In this document: positions 60,381-64,000 of the stretch, piece by piece | Layout of the letters: each line of letters begins with the position of its first letter | Position numbering within the stretch: the stretch's first letter is position 1 | DNA from: Caenorhabditis remanei | Lineage: Eukaryota; Nematoda; Chromadorea; Rhabditida; Rhabditidae | Direction: 5' to 3' | Assembly: GCF_010183535.1 (NCBI RefSeq) | Contig: NC_071328.1 | Span: 2,046,001 to 2,110,000, forward strand | Length of the DNA: 64,000 nucleotides | Program-made: the position numbers and the translations under genes | Notes under the pieces: generated by a model | Databases searched by the model: none | Told to the model about the DNA's origin: nothing | The model's input: the letters and a program-made list of their open reading frames with translations, nothing else

Positions 60381-61216
60381 TATGTGCTCTTCCGAGTCTT
60401 TTCCATTTCTCGCCATTGTCGTCGTCGTCTCCGTCTTCCCTATAAAAAATTGAAAGGCAATATTTTATATAATATATAACAATTTTGAAAATTCTACAAA
60501 GATCTCGGTTTCTTCACTTTCCAAAAAAAAACATTCCTGGTAAATACACATATAAAACAAATACTTGAATAAAATATGAAAAATAAACTTTATATTATTT
60601 TTATAGCCATTTTGTATTTATTTTATATTTTATTAGCACGTTTTACAATGACTCCGGCAGAGAGAGAGTAAGAAATCCAGAAAAAAAGCCAAAAAGTAGA
60701 AAAAATAAACACTGAGTAGTAATAAAAGTAAAACAAAGGACTCATCTAACACTCCGCTTAGTCATTGCAAAATGTGAAAATAAAATATAGTAAATAAATA
60801 TAAAATGATCTGAAACTCATATAAAGTTTCTTTTTTATTCACGTATTTGTTTTTCTTGTGTATTTATATAAACGGACATTTGGAGGTCTTCTAGATGTCT
60901 TGTCTGCAACGGTGGAATAAAAAAAACAAAATGGTAGGTCTCTGATTTTATGAAAATTGGCTCTTAAAAAACTTCGCCTCCCCAAAAAATTTGATTTTAA
61001 GCTTGATTTGTTTTTTTTTTCCCTATTTATAAGTTTCAGAACTTTTTTAAACGGGGTTTCGGGGTTTTGGAGGCTATTTAGACGGAAAAAATTCCGCCTA
61101 CTTTTTCGGCCGCAGCCCTGGCTAGCACAAAAATTAAAAGCAACTTTTTCGTAAAAAAAATGGCCAATCCAGAACGAATTTCAGAGGTTTTTTTTGGTCT
61201 TGATCTCTGAAAAAAC
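60381..61216. other. AT-rich, nothing recognised
   Basis: Low-complexity, AT-rich sequence without a supported exon, palindrome or RNA gene. Confidence 0.5.
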
Positions 61217-61575
61217 ATACTTGCAATCCGGGCCGAAACGGGCCTACCCGTACCTCGCTTCAAAATGAATATTATGAGCTGAAAAATATACCAAAATGTA
61301 GATCTCAGTGAGTTCTATGTCTCTGATATAATACGGGCCGGATGGCTATTCGTTAATATGCCGCGGGCCGGGCTAGAATGGCTTTTTTGGTCATTTTGGC
61401 GTATTTTGGCACTTTTTCCCGGCCCGCGGCACATTAACGAATAACCATCCGGCCCGTAGTACGTCACGGATATAAAACTCACTGAGATCTACATTTTGGT
61501 ATATTTTTCAGCTCATAATATTGAGTTTGAAGTGAGTTACGCGTTTCGGCCCGTGTCGGCCCGGTTTGCAAGTAT
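61217..61575. mobile_element. GGGCCG-family MITE, full-length copy
   Basis: A 359-bp foldback from ATACTTGCAATCCGGGCC to CCGGTTTGCAAGTAT with the ATACCAAAATGTAGATCT core in both arms. Flanks are both GAAAAAA, a possible imprecise duplication. Confidence 0.82.
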
Positions 61576-61660
61576 GGAAAAAAGGCTATTGAGAAATGTA
61601 AAAATGATTATGTTATGTCAACAACAATCCTGGTATTACATGAATTTACAAAAATTACAG

Positions 61661-62525
61661 GCGGATAACAGCAGAGCAGGAGGCGTGGGACAAGGAAGGC
61701 AAAGAAGAGGAGGAAGAGCTGGAAGAGGAGAACGAGGAGAAGGAGATTTCAACAGGACAATCGGCGGAGAGGTCAAATTGAAAGATTTTTTGAATGATGA
61801 AAATCCAAAGCTTTTATTAGCACGGCACGCTTCTTACCATACTTGCAAACCGGACAAGAACGGGCCGGCCCGTAACTCGCTTCAAACTTAATGTTATGGT
61901 CTGAAAAATATACCATAATGTAGATCTCGGCGAGCTCTATGTCCATGACCTACTACGGGCCGGATAGTCGTTCGTCAATGCGCCGCGGGCCGGGCTAGAA
62001 TGGCTTTTTTGGCCATTTTGGCGTATTTTGGCACTTTTTCCCGGCCCGCGGCACATTAACAAATATCCATCCGGCCCGTAGTAGGTCACGGACATAGCAC
62101 TCGCTGAAATCTACATTTTCGTATATTTTTCAAACATAATATTGAGTTTCAAGGGAGTTACGAGCCAGTTTGCAAGTATCGTATTTAGATCGAAATTCAC
62201 AAAAAAAGACCAAAATTTTCAGGCCGGATTCCGCAACGACGGAGCAGATCAGGTGGCGGAGGAGGTAGAAATGGATATGGAGAGAGAGGATGTGATCGTG
62301 AACAACGACGACGAGGAACGGCAACGACAGCAACTAGAAAATTCTCGTCAGATGGTTCTCAATGAGGTCGCCAATGTCGCGGACGAGTTGGAAGATATGT
62401 TGCGTCGCATCGGGGCTCCAGTGGAGGCTGAGCAGCAGCCCGTGCACAGAAACGATCCCCAAAACGCAGGAATCGTCCGGAACGGGGTACCGAGAGTCGC
62501 AAGAGGTTCACGGAGAGATGGACGA
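61661..62525 (+). pseudogene. RG-rich family, unit 3 (disrupted)
   Basis: The RG exon starts at 61661 after AAAATTACAG (ADNSRAGGVGQGRQRRGG). The usual donor GTGAGTAAAG is deleted and exon runs straight into old intron sequence (TTTCAACAGGACAAT). A MITE at 61839-62179 follows. Then the acidic exon (62223-62525, 101 codons, phase 0) reads AGFRNDGADQVAEEVEMDME, with a long helical segment (MVLNEVANVADELEDMLRR) and ends SRRDGR at GTAAGTG. The acidic exon alone looks intact. Upstream of the RG exon, the frame extends to an ATG near 61606 (MLCQQQSWYYMNLQKLQ), a possible clue to the family's true N-terminus. Confidence 0.55.
61839..62179. mobile_element. GGGCCG-family MITE inside unit 3
   Basis: A 341-bp copy from ATACTTGCAAACCGG to CCAGTTTGCAAGTAT. 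It lies in the intron/exon boundary region of unit 3. No clear flanking duplication is seen. Confidence 0.78.
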
Positions 62526-62547
62526 GTAAGTGTAACCGGATTACCTA

Positions 62548-62993
62548 CAGTACCGGACAAAAAAGGTATCAATTTCAGTGGAAAATGACCAACTTTGAGA
62601 GTGTATTTCGGTGTCATCTGATTGTCCGACAAACTCAAGTTAATATGGGTTAGACGGAGCAAAAATAGTACATCATTTTTGTAGTTGGCCACTTTTTTGT
62701 ATGGACACTACCATGAAAGTTACAGGTAAAGAAACCCATTACTCCCTTAAATTGACTAATTTCAATGCAAATTAACAAAATTTTGGAGATGTTGACTTTG
62801 ACAATCTATAACTTTCATGGTAGTGTACCTACAAAAAAATGGTAAACTACAAAAATGATGTGCTATTTTTGTTCTGTCCAACTCATATAAACTTGAGCTT
62901 ATCGGACAATCAGATGACACCAAAATACACCGTTAAAATTGGTCATTTTACACTGAAAACAGCCAAAGTTGAAAACCTTTTTGTCCGGTACTG
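62548..62993. mobile_element. Tc1/mariner-type MITE with TA duplication
   Basis: Starts CAGTACCGGACAAAAAAGG and ends CCTTTTTGTCCGGTACTG, with TA on each side (62546-62547 and 62994-62995). The arms continue far inward (TGTCCGATAA-type block, ATCAGATGACACC). CAGT termini and TA target fit the Tc1/mariner superfamily. It is non-autonomous. Confidence 0.85.
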
Positions 62994-63037
62994 TAACTTG
63001 TCAAGCCTGATATGACATAAATTTACGAAAATTACAG

Positions 63038-63151
63038 GCGGTGTTGGCGAATAGCGACAGGGCAGGAGCCGTGGGACGAAGAGGACGAAGAAGAGAAAGA
63101 CTAGGTCGAGGTGGAAGAGGTGGAAGAGCTCGAAGAGCTCGAAGAGTTTGA
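63038..63151 (+). pseudogene. RG-rich exon, fourth copy
   Basis: After AAAATTACAG, the exon reads AVLANSDRAGAVGRRGRRRE and ends GGRARRARRV then TGA. In the conserved upstream frame, the Trp codon seen in the other copies is TGA. No matching acidic exon follows before the window end, so it looks like an isolated remnant. Confidence 0.5.
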
Positions 63152-63299
63152 TTCCCCAAGTTCGCTCTGTCACCTTTGGATAATCTATACTCCGTCTGGA
63201 ATTCGAAAATTTCAGGACGATTCAACAACTAACCGACTTTTGTTTACTATGATTATTTTGTATGATTTTATGAATTTCTGTCCATCATTTTCTGATTAT

Positions 63300-63800
63300 C
63301 TGTTTATTATTAACTAAAAAATGTGCAAAACTTCGCATTCTACATTTTTGTAAATTACAACTTTTTAAAATCTTTCATACCTTATGAGTTATAGGTCTTC
63401 AAAGTTTAACACCGTAAACTACAGCTCTCTCGCCGCCATAGGTACCTATCTTTGACGACGCATATCTCAGTAAGGTGACAAGACAGCGGAAAACTATAAA
63501 CTGTAAAAATGGAGCTCTACTCAGGTATTTTTTGGCGAGGGTTGGGCAGTGAAAATGTTAAAAGGGCCATGTGGCCATTGAATGGGGCAAGTTGCCCACA
63601 AAAAGGGCCACATGGCCCAGTGGGCACTAGTTTGGCGCGGGTTGGGCACAAGCTGGAGAGTTGGTTGCCGAAAGGAGAGGCTGGTCGGATGTGGGCACGA
63701 GTTGGGCACCTGTTTGGCCCCGGTTGGGCACCACATTGGCCCGAAGTGGGCACAAGTTGAGAAATCGCGCTCTACAGCACACGCTGATTTTTCACCACGA
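63300..63800. repeat. Repeat copy and GGGCACAAGTTGG tandem array
   Basis: About 63410-63515 repeats the CATATCTCAGTAAGGTGACAAG unit. From 63530 to 63760 there are about a dozen degenerate copies of GTTGGGCAC(A/G)AG and GGGCCACATGGCCC in short tandem order, giving spurious frames on both strands. Confidence 0.6.
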
Positions 63801-63870
63801 TTTTTCTAATTTATTCCGTTTCTTTTTCAATTCTTTCGTCCTTCTATTTTATGCTACTTTTTTCAATTAG

Positions 63871-63975
63871 AAGATGAGACAATCTACACAGATCCGCCGA
63901 TAAAACAGGTAAGACGCTAAATTTTTCTTTTTTTATCTTTCAATTTTTGACAAATTTCAGCGGAACAAGAAATAA
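63871..63975 (+). CDS. Possible two-exon gene end at the right edge
   Basis: AATTAG at 63865-63870, then 38 nt to a good donor (GATAAAACAG|GTAAGACG), then CAAATTTCAG at 63951-63960. The only open frame gives EDETIYTDPPIKQ then RNKK and a stop at 63973-63975. It could be the tail of the RG-family gene or of something to the right. Very tentative. Confidence 0.2.
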
Positions 63976-64000
63976 ATTCAGCAATACGAGCATCTTCATC

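Noticed and set aside
63509..63809. ORFs of 70-80 residues on both strands
   Set aside because: Products of the GTTGGGCACAAG tandem repeat.

Overview
The window is nuclear DNA of a Caenorhabditis-type nematode, probably not C. elegans itself. The reasons are short introns with TTTTCAG-type acceptors, ATGs placed just after an acceptor as in SL trans-splicing, a stand-alone peptidyl-alpha-hydroxyglycine alpha-amidating lyase, lineage-specific SPK and F-box/FBA2-like families, and dense palindromic non-autonomous transposons. Species and chromosome cannot be named from the sequence alone.

Layout. 1-1.1 kb (-): first coding exon of an AGPAT5-like acyltransferase, running off the left edge. 2.8-10.0 kb (-): a six-exon MFS transporter of the TMEM180/MFSD13A type, with introns full of palindromic elements and one apparent 1-base deletion. 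11.3-11.8 kb (-): the first two exons of an unrecognised gene that runs into a 100-N gap. 11.8-22.7 kb: intergenic, with many repeats. 22.7-25.7 kb (+): a four-TM LAPTM4-like protein with a PPPY tail. 27.0-31.4 kb (-): pgal-1-like amidating lyase, with two tRNA-like boxes and a tandem repeat in its introns. 37.4-41.8 kb (-): a 1,065-aa SPK-domain protein. 41.9-47.1 kb: a composite repeat region bounded by inverted ~10-bp satellites. 47.3-49.7 kb (+): an unrecognised 231-aa acidic protein. 50.3-53.7 kb: two head-to-head F-box genes, one intact and one carrying a frameshift plus a LINE in an intron.

The strangest part is 54.5-63.2 kb, a cluster of partial, tandem and inverted copies of an unrecognised gene family. 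Each unit has an arginine/glycine-rich exon, an acidic exon ending near GGPWGDGR, and a short C-terminal exon. At one junction the last exon of one unit is fused to the first exon of the next in another reading frame. The first two units sit between ~300-bp inverted arms, and several small transposons have landed inside the cluster.

The recognisable genes are independent housekeeping or lineage-specific genes, not a pathway. The likely shared biology is local: repeat-driven duplication, inversion and decay of F-box and RG-rich genes. Several elements could be delimited to the base by target-site duplications: two elements and one MITE copy with 8-bp duplications, one with TA, and a LINE with 11 bp.
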